Part shown: one piece after another, positions 12,339-24,400 of the stretch
Numbering within the stretch: position 1 is the stretch's first letter
Layout of the letters: the number at the start of each line of letters is the position of its first letter
NCBI GenBank assembly: GCA_029207755.1
Contig: JARCOQ010000070.1
Location: forward strand, 310,001 to 374,000
Direction of reading: 5' to 3'
Source: Chamaea fasciata
Lineage: Eukaryota > Chordata > Aves > Passeriformes > Sylviidae
DNA length: 64,000 bases
Program-made: the position numbers and the translations under genes
Notes under the pieces: generated by a model
The model's input: the letters and a program-made list of their open reading frames with translations, nothing else
What the model was told of the DNA's origin: nothing
Databases searched by the model: none

Positions 12339-15303
12339 CTGCAAGAAAGCAGAGAAGCAGACAAGCATGGTGGCTTGTGGAGTGTCCTACTTAACAATAT
12401 CTTATACCCCAAGCTTGTATTCCAAGCAGGAGAGGCCTGAAAACTCACCCTGCCCAGCTATCAGGCAGAAGATCAGAAAACACCAGGAATCTTACTCCTG
12501 CCCTCCCTGCAGGACCTGTGTGCTGCCAGCCTGAACCCCAAATTCTCCTCGGTGCTCTGAGCAGCTGGAGCCAGTATAAGCAGTGACCCACAGCCACAGC
12601 CCAGGCCAGATCACCCTGGAGAAACTCCACTCACCCAGCTGCATTTTTCAAAGGAGATATCTTCTACAGAATAACTGAAAGAACAACTCAAACCCAACTA
12701 GCAATCTCTTCTCAGACATTTTCAGCATCCATCCACAGGAAACTGCTCTGCCACTTGGCTCTCTCCAGTTGCTATAAAAGCCAATAACGAAGAATTGGAA
12801 CTGAGACTGTCAAGAAAAGCAACTACAGTTGCACAGGTCCAGATTATGAACCGTACCATCAACACCTGGGAAGTATTATACAGGGAATCCATCAGAACAC
12901 AGTTATCTTTGTTTTAAAATATACATATTCTGTCTAGTAACACTACTAAAACTCCTTGCAGATATCCACCTCAGGACCTGCACTTCCTCTCCTAAAGGAA
13001 GGCTCAGTCTGGGACTCATTCCTCTCTCTTCCAAGACACTACTTTAGAAAACTGCAGGATTCCAACCTAACCCTTCCTCCAACACAGGGGCCGGAAGAAA
13101 AGATTCAGAATTTCTGTCCACCCCCATAGGTTCAGCCATACAGCTATGGCAAAATGCATCTCTTCTCTGCACTCTTCTCACGTAAGATTTGTTTCTTTAA
13201 TAAACCTTTCCTCGCAGGAGCAGTCTTAGATCAGTATGAGATTTGTAATGTTTTAAGGAAATTTATAAACCAAGGGTTTGTAGTTGCACAGACGGCAGAG
13301 ATTCCAGATGAGAGAAGAGCAGACCAAATGCAGCCAGACTGGTGTTTTAAAACTGAGGTCATCGACTGATTCCTGTGATCCACAATCCCAACACCAGGCC
13401 ACACCCGGTGTTCTTGCCTCTAGAGAAAAGCACACAACCTATTATCTCTGCTAAGCTCATTTGGTACCATTTAATACGTATTTATCACACACTCACAAAA
13501 TGGCAAGTGTGCTTGCATCACTACCACAAAATGCTCTTGGGGATTTACTCAATCATGGATGATTACAGAAATGGTAAGAAGAGAGGCCAAACAATAGGGG
13601 GAAAAGGTGGATTTACCCTACACAGTATCCAAATTCTTAACAACAGGATGGACTTTGCCACTTACTGCTAATGCTAACTCACATAGAAGGAGTTAGAAGT
13701 TTGATCTGCAAGACAGTTCACACAAGGCCACAAAGGAAAACAAGCACTTTACATGTTGAATTTCACCCCTGTTTATGAGGTTTTCTCATGATATTTAACT
13801 TCAATTATCAAACACAAATTTTCAAACATACTAGTGAACATCCCTCAGTCCAGAGTCTGTGCCTATTTCTTGCTCTAAGTTAGATGAGCAAACAGATAAA
13901 ATTGTATCAGCTCCTTTGAACCGACCCATTTCAATTCAGATGTGGTTACAGCATTTCAACGGCGAACAAAAAGCATGCACAGCTGAGTTTCAGAAAATAT
14001 AAATACTCACACAAAGCAACATTTTCAACTCCAAGAGTGTTTAGTATGACACACTTAACTACCTCCAGTACCTAAGAGATCTGTATTGAAAAATCTGAGC
14101 CACGTTTCTAATTTTAAGTGGACACTAAAAAACCGAACCCAAACATTAACATGCCACATGTCCTGGCTCTCTTAGCACTGCATTGGCCATAAACACACAA
14201 TAATTTTGATTCCAAAGATTTCTCAAGGTTTCCTGGGTTTTTGTTGTTCCTACAAGTATCCCAGCTTGTTTTTACTCACTGTACCAGTCTCAGGTTGTAA
14301 ACACAAGTGGGCTGTGACTCTCCCATGAGCAAGTTTTTTCATGTATTTGCAAAACTGACTGCACGAACGTGGCCGCAGCTGCTCACATGCTCTACTGCCT
14401 ACACACACTGAAATGCCAAACAATTAAGGAAGGCTCCAATGAATTCTCAAGATGTGGGATGCTTTTTAAGAGCTATTTCAAAAAATAACTAAAACCAATA
14501 TTTGTTGATGCATTTACTACCACGTAATTGTACTAGAGCCCGTTGAAGAGACAAATTTGAGGGGTTTTTTTTAATGCCTTAACTTCATACTTGTACAGCA
14601 ATCTAAACTGAAAAGCATCAAAATATACCACGTGGAATCACTAGTGCGACAACCAAGCCAAAAACAATCTCTGCTATCAATCTTCAGCAGCCAGCTCCCA
14701 CTTTTTTACCCTGTTTTATAAACCATTTCTTCTTACAGAGTCACTGCCAGGCCCTCACTTTGAGTCTACTGTGTTTGACAGTTCTTAAAGGATTGCTGAA
14801 AGTAAGAGTACGTTTATTTGTATGTTTTACGCTTAATACTTGCTTGAATACCCCTCCAAAAATGTTGTTAATCTGATAACTAAGAACGTGCCATTAAAAA
14901 AATGGCATGTTTTTGTCTCTTTCTTTCAAAAGTCAAATATTCCTTGTTGTTTAATGGAAAAGCTGGCTCCTCTCCAAACACATCCTGTGAGGCCTTTTCC
15001 AGTGAAGCAGTGTGCATAATGATAAATGAAAAAGGGAAAGGTTCTTGCAAGTATTTTTATCTGTAGTATGCAGGGGTTGATCTGTTACACCCAAAAATTA
15101 TTTTCAACTTAAACAATTCACCTTTGCCAAATCCCTAACTCACTCTAAAACTCTAATAGGTACACACAACATTTCTTGTGAATAAGTTTGCAACAAATCC
15201 TACAAGTTCACCCTCAGGAAAGGTGGCAAACACCCCAAGGGAGTATACAACACACAATATACACTCCTTGGAAGTGGAGGGAGTGAGATTTGTCCTTCCT
15301 CCT
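12339..15303. other. AT-rich non-coding sequence
   Basis: I see no gene, RNA or repeat I can name. Composition changes sharply to GC-rich after about 15.45 kb. Confidence 0.5.
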
Positions 15304-16025
15304 TGTCTTGGTTTGGGAAAACAGGTATCTGCCAGGTAAAATTACAATCAGAGGCTCTTTGGCAAAGATTTGGGAAATAGGAATAGCAGTTCTCTACTAG
15401 TATGTAATACAAAGCAAACAAACACAAAAAACTCCCCCCCCACCAAACAACTACAGCATTAATGACAAACGACAACAGTACCAAGAACCTCGAGGGCTTT
15501 GTTTCACAAAACCCAGGGCAGTTTGGTTTCGCTGTCCCCGCAGGATCCTCAGAGCACCAAGCTGAAACAGTGGAAAAGTCCCGGGCTGGTCGCTGGGATG
15601 GCAGGGTGTCCCGGCAGGCAGGGGCAGGATGTCCCGGCAGCGCAGGGGGTGCAGGGTCACGCTGCAGCAAGAGGAGCAGCGCCGAAGGAGCCGAAGGCGA
15701 GGCAGGGCCTGGACCAGCTCCCGCAGGTGGCAGGGAAAACTCAGGATTCAGGCCGAACTGGTGATAGTAGATTTCCCAGGACTGGATCCCTTTGGCCACA
15801 GTGAAACTCCTCCAGCCAGCAACAGCCGTTCTCTGCTCGGCGTGCTCTGCGGCGGCTGAGATCCTCGAGGAGCGGCAGACACGCGTCTCCCCGAACGCCG
15901 GAGAAAGAAAAGCACGCAGCTGCCTCAAGCTTTGTCTTTTACCGGCGTTATCTCCCCCTTCCACCTTTGTCCACCTCTTTGTTTCGGTTAAGTAAACCTT
16001 TGTTTCCCAATGTTGTCCTGCCACA
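15304..16025 (+). mobile_element. solo LTR-like element, passerine ERV type
   Basis: The left end reads tgtcttggtttgggaaaaca, with 'ggcaaagatttgggaaatag' and 'agcagttctctactag' following. This matches my recollection of a common songbird ERV LTR. The right end is taken at ...gtcctgccaca, giving TG...CA ends and about 720 bp, but I found no clear target-site duplication, so the ends are approximate. MHC class I alpha-3 sequence begins immediately after it, which suggests insertion into or next to that exon. The long minus-strand frame across it is a composition artefact. Confidence 0.55.
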
Positions 16026-16416
16026 CGTAGAGATGTTACCCCAGCACCACGGGGATCAGCTGGATGAAGGGGGATGAAATCCGGGATCATTCCCAACAGT
16101 GACGGCGCCTTCCCCCCCGGGCCAGGATCGAGGCGCTGCCGGAGGAGCGGGAGCAGCACCGGTGCCGGGTGGAGCATCCCGGAATGCCGGAGCCCGGCAT
16201 CTTCTCCTGGGCTGAGGCGGGGAATGTGGAATGTGGTAACTGGGAGTTTGGGAATGTGGCGCAGTGGGATGGAGGTTCCCCTGCCCCTCCTCACCATCCC
16301 GTGCTTCCCAGAGCCGGAATCCAGCAGGAATCTCACCCTGGTGGTCGTTGTGTCCGTCATCGCTGCCATCGTGGTCATTCTCCTCATCGGATTCAGCGTC
16401 TGGAAGCTCCAATCCG
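16026..16416 (+). pseudogene. MHC class I heavy chain pseudogene (alpha-3 and transmembrane exons)
   Basis: Class I heavy chains present peptides at the cell surface. Only the 3' half is visible. The alpha-3 immunoglobulin domain is spread over three frames: TGISWMKGDEIRDHS (from about 16,047), IPNSDGAF (about 16,086) and then IEALPEEREQHRCRVEHPGM up to EPGIFSW (16,127-16,215). RCRVEH contains the second cysteine of the Ig fold. The next exon, after cttcccag at 16,311, encodes ESSRNLTL, a hydrophobic transmembrane stretch rich in Val and Ile, and VWKLQSG. The two frameshifts, the absence of alpha-1 and alpha-2, an apparent GT-to-CT change in the donor after the alpha-3 exon, and the adjoining LTR make this a pseudogene. 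The family call is firm; which class I lineage is unknown. Confidence 0.8.
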
Positions 16417-16631
16417 GTTCTGCCCAAACCCATCCTGGGGGCTCACCCTGTTCTTCCCCCCCTCCCAAGACTCCTGGAAATGCCCCCATGACCCCACCAG
16501 TCCGCCCCCAAATCCTCCTGGGTCCCCCCTAAGCCCCTCATGGGGATTCCTGGGATTGTCCCCATGTCCCCTCCTCCAGGACTCTGGGGTTCCACCCTGA
16601 CCTGTCTGTGCCCCCCTGGTTTCTTCCACAG

Positions 16632-17096
16632 CCCCCCCATGATAGTGGGGGCAGGGGCCGAGTGCTGGTGTCCCCCTGCCTGCAGCAGATCCAGGGGTGA
16701 GGGAGTTCAGGGGAGCCCTTAGTATTTTGGGTCCCCTGGGAATTGGGGTGACCCTCGGGGTCCCCCAGGATCTCCCTGAACACGCTGACGCTGCCCAGTG
16801 AGAAGGTTCGGACCCGGCACGGGGTCCCAGCTCTGTCACCTGCCCTGCCCAGGTACCCCCCAGCCCCTCCCTGGGAACCTCCAATCTCCCCGTGACACCC
16901 CAACCTCCCCTGGAACCCCAAAAACATCCCTGGGGCCCTCCAAAAACTCCCCAAGATTGCAAATGCCCCGTACGAACCCCCTAAACCCTCTCAGGACATC
17001 AAAATTCCCATGGGACCTCCCAACACGCCCCCAAGCCCCCTTGAGAAGGTTTATACTTGGCACGGGGTCCTCATCACCACCATCGGCATCACCCAG
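16632..17096 (+). pseudogene. FLOT1: flotillin-1 pseudogene, fragments of two consecutive exons, one present twice
   Basis: Flotillin-1 is a membrane-raft scaffold with an SPFH domain. The exon at 16,632-16,696 gives PPMIVGA and, after a one-base frame change, GRVLVSPCLQQIQ. The exon at 16,769-16,852 gives ISLNTLTL, then SEKVRTRHGVP, then another frame change before its donor. These match the consecutive N-terminal flotillin-1 segments (VMVAGGRVFVLPC, ISLNTLTLNV, SEKVYTRHGVP). At about 17,012-17,096 the second exon is repeated with EKVYTWHGV and TTIGITQ up to cag|gtag. The frameshifts and the absence of any later flotillin exon make it non-functional. It lies just downstream of the MHC class I remnant, fitting known MHC linkage of FLOT1 in vertebrates. 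Confidence 0.75.
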
Positions 17097-17589
17097 GTAG
17101 CCCCAGACCCCCCCGGGACCCCCAGACCCTCCCGGGACCCCCAAGCCCCCCATGGGGGCTCCACTACCGGAATCAACGGGAGTGGTGTCGCCCTGCCAAG
17201 GGGAGTTAAAGCGGCGCCTGACTGTCGGGGGTTCTTAAAGCCGTGATGGTGGGGAGACCCCCAAAAATCCACCCTGGGGGGCACTCTCCCATTTGCTGCA
17301 CTCGAGGGAGCCCCAGACAATGACGGGTCCTGGGCTGAGCCCCCCACTCAGCCGGGGCTGTGGAGGGAACTGTGGGCGCTGGGACAGGGCTTGGGAGTCC
17401 TGGGGTTTACTGGGGGACCCCGACTGGGAACTCCCTTCCCGCTGTCCCACCTCCCCCTATCCCCCCCTCTCACCCCTTTCCCATTGTTCCCCCAAACCTC
17501 CGCTGCCCCCAGCTCGGTTTGGGGGTGACCCACCCCTTTCCCACCGTGTCCCGGCCCGGCCCCGCTCACCCGAGAGCTCCCGGCCCGCG
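17097..17589. other. GC-rich sequence, nothing recognised
   Basis: C-rich intron-like sequence with runs such as gacccccccgggaccccc. No further flotillin exon is seen. Confidence 0.5.
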
Positions 17590-18020
17590 GCCGCACGGAC
17601 GGAGGAGGAGGAGGAGGAGGAGGAGGGACAGAGGAGGAGGAAGAGGAGGGATGGAGGAGCTGGAGCCGGCAGAGGAGGCACTGCGTGACTTCACTGCTCT
17701 CTGGATCTGCAGCTCCTTCGCCCCGGGACCATCGCCCCCGTATCCTGCGGGTGACCGGGGAGGGGGAGCGCGCCCCAAATATCCTGGGCGGTTTTTTTGA
17801 AGTGGGGAGGGATGTTTGGAGCTCACAGAAAATATATTTATGGCTCCCGGGGCTTTTTTCTGTCGGGGCCGGGCAGCTTGATGTTTGGATCTGGCAGGGC
17901 TCCAGAGCTGAGGCGCAGATGCCCCTCAAGGGGACATGGGGGGTCCCCGGGAGGTGTTTTTGGGGGTCCCGGTGGCGGTGCCGGCAGAGCCCCGGCGGGA
18001 GGCGGGTCCCCCCGCGGTGG
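17590..18020 (+). promoter_or_regulatory. diverged copy of the zinc-finger 5' module (first exon and intron start), without a gene
   Basis: The order of landmarks matches the 5' modules at 45.8, 49.1, 52.7 and 56.8 kb: a gaggaggagg-rich exon, 'ccatcgccccc' with a cctgcggg donor region, 'ggggagggggagcgcgcccca' (gagctcgcccca in the others), 'ggatgtttggagctc', 'gcagatgcccctc', 'ggggacat' and 'ccccgggaggtgtttttggg'. It is clearly older than the others. No finger exon follows. It suggests that the zinc-finger cluster once extended here or that the module moved. Confidence 0.7.
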
Positions 18021-18229
18021 GCTTGGGCTTCCTTAAGTTGGTGCGTGTCTCTTTGGTGCTGACCCTGCCCGCCAGCTAAACCCTGCGGGCCCCATAGAAC
18101 CAAAGGTGCCCTGGGAGCCTGCAGGGCCTTGTGGAGCCAGGGCACCGCAGTGACACTGTGGATCTCCTCTCTTCACAACTGTTTTTCAAACTGCAATATC
18201 AGTAATTGCTGCCACGCCATAGGCTTAAA

Positions 18230-18656
18230 TAATCCACTCTGTTCACTATTGTTTCAAAGGATGACTTTGATTTCTCCTTGACAATCTGCATCAATTCCTT
18301 CTCCCATGACATCAACGCTTTTCAAGGCCAAGCTCCAGTGAGCAGTTCTCAAACCTCCAGTGTCCTGGAGAAATCTGAGTTCCTATTCCTGTATTGATAA
18401 CTCTCATTTGCTTCTGATTTGTCCTAATTAATTCTAACGCATGAAGGTCCAGCCCTGCAGCCTCTGGGGTGGCCCTGTCAGGGGCCATCACACCCAGAAC
18501 AATTTCCCCAGAAGTCAAAGTCTCACTGTGCACGGTTGTATTCGCAAACTGGGCGCAGCTGTGCACATCCAGGGGTTTCCATTTCCCCTCTGGGTCCATT
18601 GTTAAGGGTATGGAGAACATCTGTGGGATGGGTTCTCCATCAGGACAGGTTCCCAT
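18230..18656 (-). pseudogene. endogenous betaretrovirus-like dUTPase fragment
   Basis: The minus-strand frame ending at 18,312 contains [10 protein letters not shown], the dUTPase motif-1 region, and [12 protein letters not shown]. Further on, in another frame, [14 protein letters not shown] matches the catalytic motif-3 region with its conserved Asp. In betaretrovirus-like elements this domain lies at the gag-pro junction. Stops and a frame change show that it is dead. It lies on the far side of the LTR at 19.0-19.4 kb, so it belongs to a different insertion from the pol fragment at 20-21 kb. Confidence 0.7.
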
Positions 18657-19042
18657 CTCCTCATTTTTTCACCTGCTCCTTCAACTGCCCCTTTGTCTGT
18701 TTGATGATCCTGCAGCTTGTGAATAGTCTGGTACATGAAAACACCAGCAGTCCAAATCACTGTATTTTCACAGTAACAGACAAAGCATTCCACACCACAG
18801 TATCAGCAAACCCCATAAAAATCGCCAATTTCATCCCTTCCTCCTTTATTCCTTGCAAGCAGTCTCACAAAGTTTAGCACTGACATTTGAGTCGTGGCCA
18901 ATGCTTTTCTGTAGGGTATTTAGTGTCACATCCCTGAGCAGCCAAAGGTGGCAAATCAGTATTGTCAGCATTACTGCACATTATTATTACGGTTTCACAT
19001 ATAAAGATAGAGATATAGATAGAAACATAGATTTAGACATAG
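18657..19042. other. probable ERV remnant and a short GATA-like microsatellite
   Basis: Probably continues the gag-pro side of the dUTPase fragment, but no motif is clear. At 18,998-19,042 there is an imperfect atagat/acatag tract next to the LTR. Confidence 0.35.
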
Positions 19043-19360
19043 TGTAACACGAGGCTGGTGGGTTGGAGACAGACACACCACACAGTATCTTCTTGAGTTC
19101 TGACCAACAGCCAAAATTTATTGTTCCAAGCTCCCTTTTATGGTGAGTTTGAATTTCCCGGGCTTGGAAAGCCAACTGGTTGGGAATCTCTGCACTGCCC
19201 ACATCTCTGGCCAGGGGTGTGTCTGCAGCCAGGGCTTGGATGGGCTTGGCTGAGCTCTTTGTTCCCCCAGGGACTTCTAGAACAAGCCAGGTCAGCCCAG
19301 TTGGGTCTGTTATGATCAGACTCATTATGCCCAGCTGTGAACCAGCTGGACCCTGCTACA
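19043..19360 (-). mobile_element. 3' LTR of the minus-strand provirus
   Basis: Read on the minus strand the element starts TGTAGCAGGG and ends CTCGTGTTACA, 318 bp with TG...CA ends. It carries an AATAAA polyadenylation signal (complement of tttatt at about 19,119). Immediately upstream on the minus strand is a purine-rich tract, aaaagcaaaggcaggaga, which looks like the polypurine tract that primes plus-strand synthesis. That makes this a 3' LTR whose provirus body lies at higher coordinates, consistent with the pol remnant there. Confidence 0.7.
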
Positions 19361-20109
19361 TCTCCTGCCTTTGCTTTTATTAAAATGCAGATTGTTTTCC
19401 GTTATCCCATTTGCAAGGGCCCTTTTGCAGACAGGGTAACACAAGACAGCATGGGTTTAATTGGAAGGAGGTTTTGACAAACTTAATTCTGCTCAGCCAG
19501 TGATGTGTCCCATGTACCACTGGAGCTGCAGCACTCACTCCCAGGAGCTGTCAGGCGAGATCACAATCTTCCGGGCTGGCATGTTACAGGTTAACTGCTT
19601 ATGGTTCCAAACTACAACTTAACACTAAAACAAGAAAACGTTCAACTTTTAAAACCCTGAGAAAAACCAATTAACAGAATTAACAAGATTAACAATTAAC
19701 AGAAAAACAATTTGTAAACAGAAAAAACCACTCTGTAAACAGAAAACCAGTTTGTAAACAAACAGAATCCTTAAATGCACCGTCACTCTAAGAGTCCCAG
19801 CTCTCCACGAGGTCGGTGAACAAGCTGTTTTCAGCACTGTTCCACACACGGCTCCACACCGTCTGTGGAGGGGCCACCAGGAGAATGCTGCTGGTGGTCT
19901 TGGACAGGACGTAAGGTAGGACAGACACGTCGGGCAGGTGCCCAAAGCGTTCCAGTGTCCTTGCAAAGCACTTTGCAAGGCTGTACTGTTAGCAAAACAC
20001 CATTAGAATTGCTCTTGTGTCACGGAGACAAGACAACTTTTGAAGCATCCGTAGCATTCAACTGTAAACACCTGCGACAACATTTGATAATTAACTGTGC
20101 AGTTAGTTC
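19361..20109 (-). other. degenerate 3' part of the provirus
   Basis: Lies between the pol remnant and the 3' LTR, where integrase and env would be expected. At about 750 bp it is far too short for both, and I see no motif of either, so most of the 3' half has been deleted. Confidence 0.4.
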
Positions 20110-21420
20110 AAAGACGGTGGGTGCCGTCTTTTTTGCTTGATGAGGTGGAAGCATTCATTCTGGAATGTGCAAAGGATCAGGCCAGCGTGGATTCCACTGC
20201 CCAAGAACACCAGTAGGATGAAAACTAACAATGAGAATAAACACAGTGATCCACACCTCTGGGCATATCCGGTGGACTTGTCTGTTGGTGATAGCTTGCT
20301 CTGCTGTTTCAACAGCAGCTTCTGCCTCTAGGATTAATTTTCTGGGGGAAGTTAATTCAGAGTCACCCTTTAGGAGGTCAAATAAAGGTGCTAGTTGAGA
20401 GTCAGTCAGTCCTAGGTAAGGTCTGACCCAGTTGATGGTACCCAAGAGTTTTTGTGCATCGTTTAGAGTCAGAATTTTGGTTGAAAACGGAATTGTTTGT
20501 GGCTGTATGGTCTGGTTCATTATTTTGAGTCCCCAATATTTCCAGGGTGGTTGCTGCTGCACTTTCTCTGGTGCTACTTGCAGCCCAAGTGGTTTGAACG
20601 CTTGCAACAGGCTTGGCTGAATCAGTGAGAGTTCTTTTCTGGTTTGGGGTGCAATCAAAATGTCATCCAGGCCATGGTAACAGTATGCCCCTGGAAACTG
20701 TTCTCTCACTGATCAGAGTACCTGAGCAACACCCCACTGACACATCGTGGGGCTGTTTCCCACGCCTTGGGAAAGTTCTTTCCACTGGTAACGTTGCACT
20801 GGTGCAGCGTTATTAATAGAAGGCACGGTCAAGGCAAACTTTGGGGTATCATCTGGGGGTAATGGAATAGTGAAAAAACAGCCCTTTAAGTCCACAATCA
20901 GGATGTCCCAGGAGGCAGGCAGCATTGTGGGACATCGATGGCACACCAGGCTGCAATGTGCCCATTCTCTCCATCGTGGAATTGGTTTTTCTCAGGTCAT
21001 GGAGTAACCTCCACTGAGCAGATTTCTTTTTTATAACAAATACTGGGGTGTTCCAAGGGCTCATAGATGGCTCTATGTGTCCTTGAGCCAGTTGTTCCTG
21101 TACCAGGGTTTTTAGGGCATCTAAGTCTCTCCTTTTCAAGAGACCACTGTGGTACCCACTCAGGCTGAGTAGTGAGCCATTTCAGAGCCAGTGTGGGGTA
21201 CTTTACACCCTCTAATACAGTGGCCCCTGTCAAAAATCTGTTCCCACCTCAGCCCACTCCAGAGCCAGAGAACTCTAGGGAAGGGCTTCCCATCCGGGAA
21301 TTTCGGATAGGACTGATTCCTCACCTTTACATTTAAAAAGTGTCATTTTGTGCTGATCCGGCCAAGCTATGCCAATTTTGTTTTCGCAGTGGGCAGGCTC
21401 AGCACCAAGGACACAGACAC
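20110..21420 (-). pseudogene. endogenous betaretrovirus-like reverse transcriptase (pol) remnant
   Basis: Pieces of one reverse transcriptase occur in order in several minus-strand frames. A fingers segment contains [20 protein letters not shown] (ends near 20,950-21,130). A palm segment contains the first-aspartate region, [12 protein letters not shown]. It is followed by a QGVGNSPT-like segment and then LDDIL at the active site, where YMDD is usual. Thumb and connection segments follow (KILTLNDAQKLLG, FDLLKGD, HPTGVLGQWNP). Frameshifts, stops and the lack of integrase show that it is inactive. The order fits the LTR at 19.0 kb being the 3' end of the same insertion. Confidence 0.8.
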
Positions 21421-24400
21421 CACCTGAAGGAATCAGTGAAATTTACTACAGTTCAAAGCAGCAAAGGAGCACAGAAGGAGCAGCTCAGCAATGCAGCCAG
21501 CCGTCACTACCACGGATTGCCCGCAGTGATTGAGAAAGATCCATCACCAGTTACCCTCAGCCTTTCCCATCGCCCACACCCACACAGCAGCTGGGGAAGC
21601 TGTCACAGCCAAGGACTGCAGAGCCTCTCCCGGACACTGGGAATTCCTGCAGCTGCCTCCAGCCACAGGTGAGGCTCCAGCCTGGCTGGGAGAGGGCCCA
21701 GCTTTGATAGTGCTGAATAAACAAACTGCCAGCAGCACTCCTAGTGCAGGAACATCTGCTTGCATCCTCCTCTTGGGTTTCTCCCAAAGCCTGGCCAGGG
21801 CCCAAGGAGGAACCAGGGGAGTTGCCTTTGACCCTACAGCCCCGAACAAGGCCAGATGTCAGACTTCATGGCCTTGTCTGGCTTCTAAATACAGAAAGGT
21901 CAATACATGTTTCACTAAGGAGAGGATGCATCTATTACAACGCTAATGACGGTGCGTATTTTGTTAACGAGCAGATACAAAGATAACCTTTGGCTGGAAG
22001 GTTCATCGAGAGGTCACCTTTGGCTCAGGGCCGCTTGTTCAGGCCTCAGTCAGGCCTCTTGTCCAGGCCTTGGCACTTCAGGCTTTAGTGCTGGGCTTGA
22101 CACTGCTGGCTTAACACTGGGACTTGATGAGCTCCCAGGTCTTTCCCAACTTAAAGGATTCTGTATTCCCATGATTTTATCTGCTGGATTCAGTCAGGTC
22201 CATGTTAGCAGCATTACTTTGGTCAAAAAGTTCCCTCTTGGTCAGCTCTTGTGGCCTAAGGCTTCAGCTCCTTCAGCTCCTGGTGCTAAGCTGCTCACGC
22301 TGAACGAGACGACTCAGAGAGAAGAATACAGTTCATCCAATTCCTTCTGGGACACTGAGAGGGGAGGGTGTGCAAACAGGAGCATTGTTTGGTGTCCCCT
22401 CCTCTCTGCCCTTCACGCCTTTCAGCGCTTAGAAACAGCCGAGAGCTTTCTCCAAGAGTGCGATGAAGCAGCTGCTCCTGCTCCCAGGTCCGGCTCTCTC
22501 CAGTCTCTGACCTTGCCTGCTTTTGTCCCTCTTGCTGTGCCCTCTGTTCCCCCGGGGCTCGGTGGCTGCTGCCCAGGACTGTGGAAGTGGCACAGATCCA
22601 GGGGTCGAGACCCTCCTTCCTCTGCCCTTGCAGCTGCCTGCTCACAGCAGCCTTTTCCATCTGGAAGCTCCACGTGGAGAGGGAGTCCTCACCTCTGTTC
22701 CTTGCACAACCCCCAGGAGCCCAGGGCTGCCATCTCAAGTCCCTGCGGGCCCTGAGGGCTCCCGGGTGCCTCAGGCTGCTGTGACACCGCTGCCCACGGG
22801 AGGGAACAGTGGCGGGGGCTGTGCTCAAAGTCAGCTCCATGTGCTGCTGCTGCTGCTGCTGCTGTGGGGGTCGTTTGTCCAGCCCTGCCCCAGACTGAGG
22901 GATCGGATCCAGGCCCTGCTGCTGCTCCCTGGGGATCAGGCACAGTTTGGTTGTCGCCGTCAGGGCCAGCAGAAGCTGTGGCCGGAGCAGCGGGTGCTGA
23001 CAGTGCCCCGAGGCCCGGGGCCGGAGGTGTTCCTGTGCTGGGGGCTGGCCGGAGCTGCCCCTTGTTCTCCCTCTGCCTCCCGCAGAGCTGGGCCGGGCAC
23101 AAGTGGGGCAGCACAGCAAACAGGGAGCCTGCCAGTCTCTTCCAGCCCTGTCTGCTCAGAGTTTGGGCCTTGGAGCTGCAGGTGGACACAGGCAGCTGCT
23201 CCTGCTCCCTCTGTGTGTCCCCGTGTTCAGCAGTGCTGCTCCATCAGTCTGTGCCCAGCAACGGGGAAAAGCCTCAGCCCTGCAGGGCCAGGAGCTGCCG
23301 GGCTCTGCCTGGGGAGCTGCTCCACACGGGAACCAGCAGCAAAGGACATTCCTTCCCTAGGACAAGTTTTCTATTAAGGAAAGAAAAAAAAAAAGAAAAT
23401 TAAAAACAACACAGAAAAAAAGTGGAAGATAAAAACAAAACCCAAGTGCAGCGTAGTAAAAATACTTTATAGCTTTGGATAAAGAGATAACTGAACTTTT
23501 TCAAATGAGATCTCCGTTATTTACTCCATAAATGTGCTGATGGCATGGATCCATCCTGCTGACCTCAGCAGCCTTTTAAAAAAGATTTTGTGGTTTGTTT
23601 CCAGTATTATTTTAAATTGTGATTGAAGCAATAGGAAATTGCTTTGTGCCCCGCCAGCTCCAAGCAGGACTGGGAATCTAAACTTTGCCAAACCCCAAAT
23701 CCTTTACAAGACGACCTTCCTTCTCACCCTGTGAATGAGCTGCACATTCCCTTTGAAATTGTCAGGGGTTTCGTAAAGACGCAAAGTCCCACTTACAGCT
23801 TTTTGCTCTGCTTGGGAAGTGCAGAAGGGCAATTCTTCATCCATCCGCTCCAGACTGCACTGCCTTAGGAACGCCGTCCACTCGCCAGGTTTTGCTCACT
23901 TGTGGCACTTCTGGAGGAGGAAGAAAGGGCAGTTGCACGATTCCAGCCAAAAAAGGAATGAAGAGCGGGGCAGACAAAACATCCTGTGGAGATCCAGGCG
24001 TTCAGCTGGAACTGTGGAGTGCTTGGGTTCTTGCCAATTGGATGTGGATCCCTCACTGCAATCTCTTGGCCTGCAGGAGAGTCTCACTCACCTGCAAAAG
24101 CAGAAAGCTCACTCGGTGGGCTCCGAATGGGCTGGTCTGATGCAAAGCTGTCAGAGCAATGTGAGGGCAGAGCCAGCCCAGCCGTGCCTGGGGCTGAGCC
24201 CAGCAGAGCCCTGGCAGAGCCCAGAGCAGCCTCAGCACCCGCAGAGCCCGGCTGGAAGGAGAGAAACCAGAAAGTGCCCGTCAGCCGAAGGCTCCTGTCC
24301 CCTCGTCCCGAGCGCCCGCAGTGCCCAGGCCACGCTGGCCGTGCTCAGAGCTGGGCCCAAAGCTGCCCATCACTGCTGCCTTTGGGGGCAGAGCAGGAGG

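Noticed and set aside
15200..16489. A 429-codon minus-strand open frame
   Set aside because: It runs through the LTR and the antisense of the MHC class I exons and shows no domain; GC-rich composition explains it.
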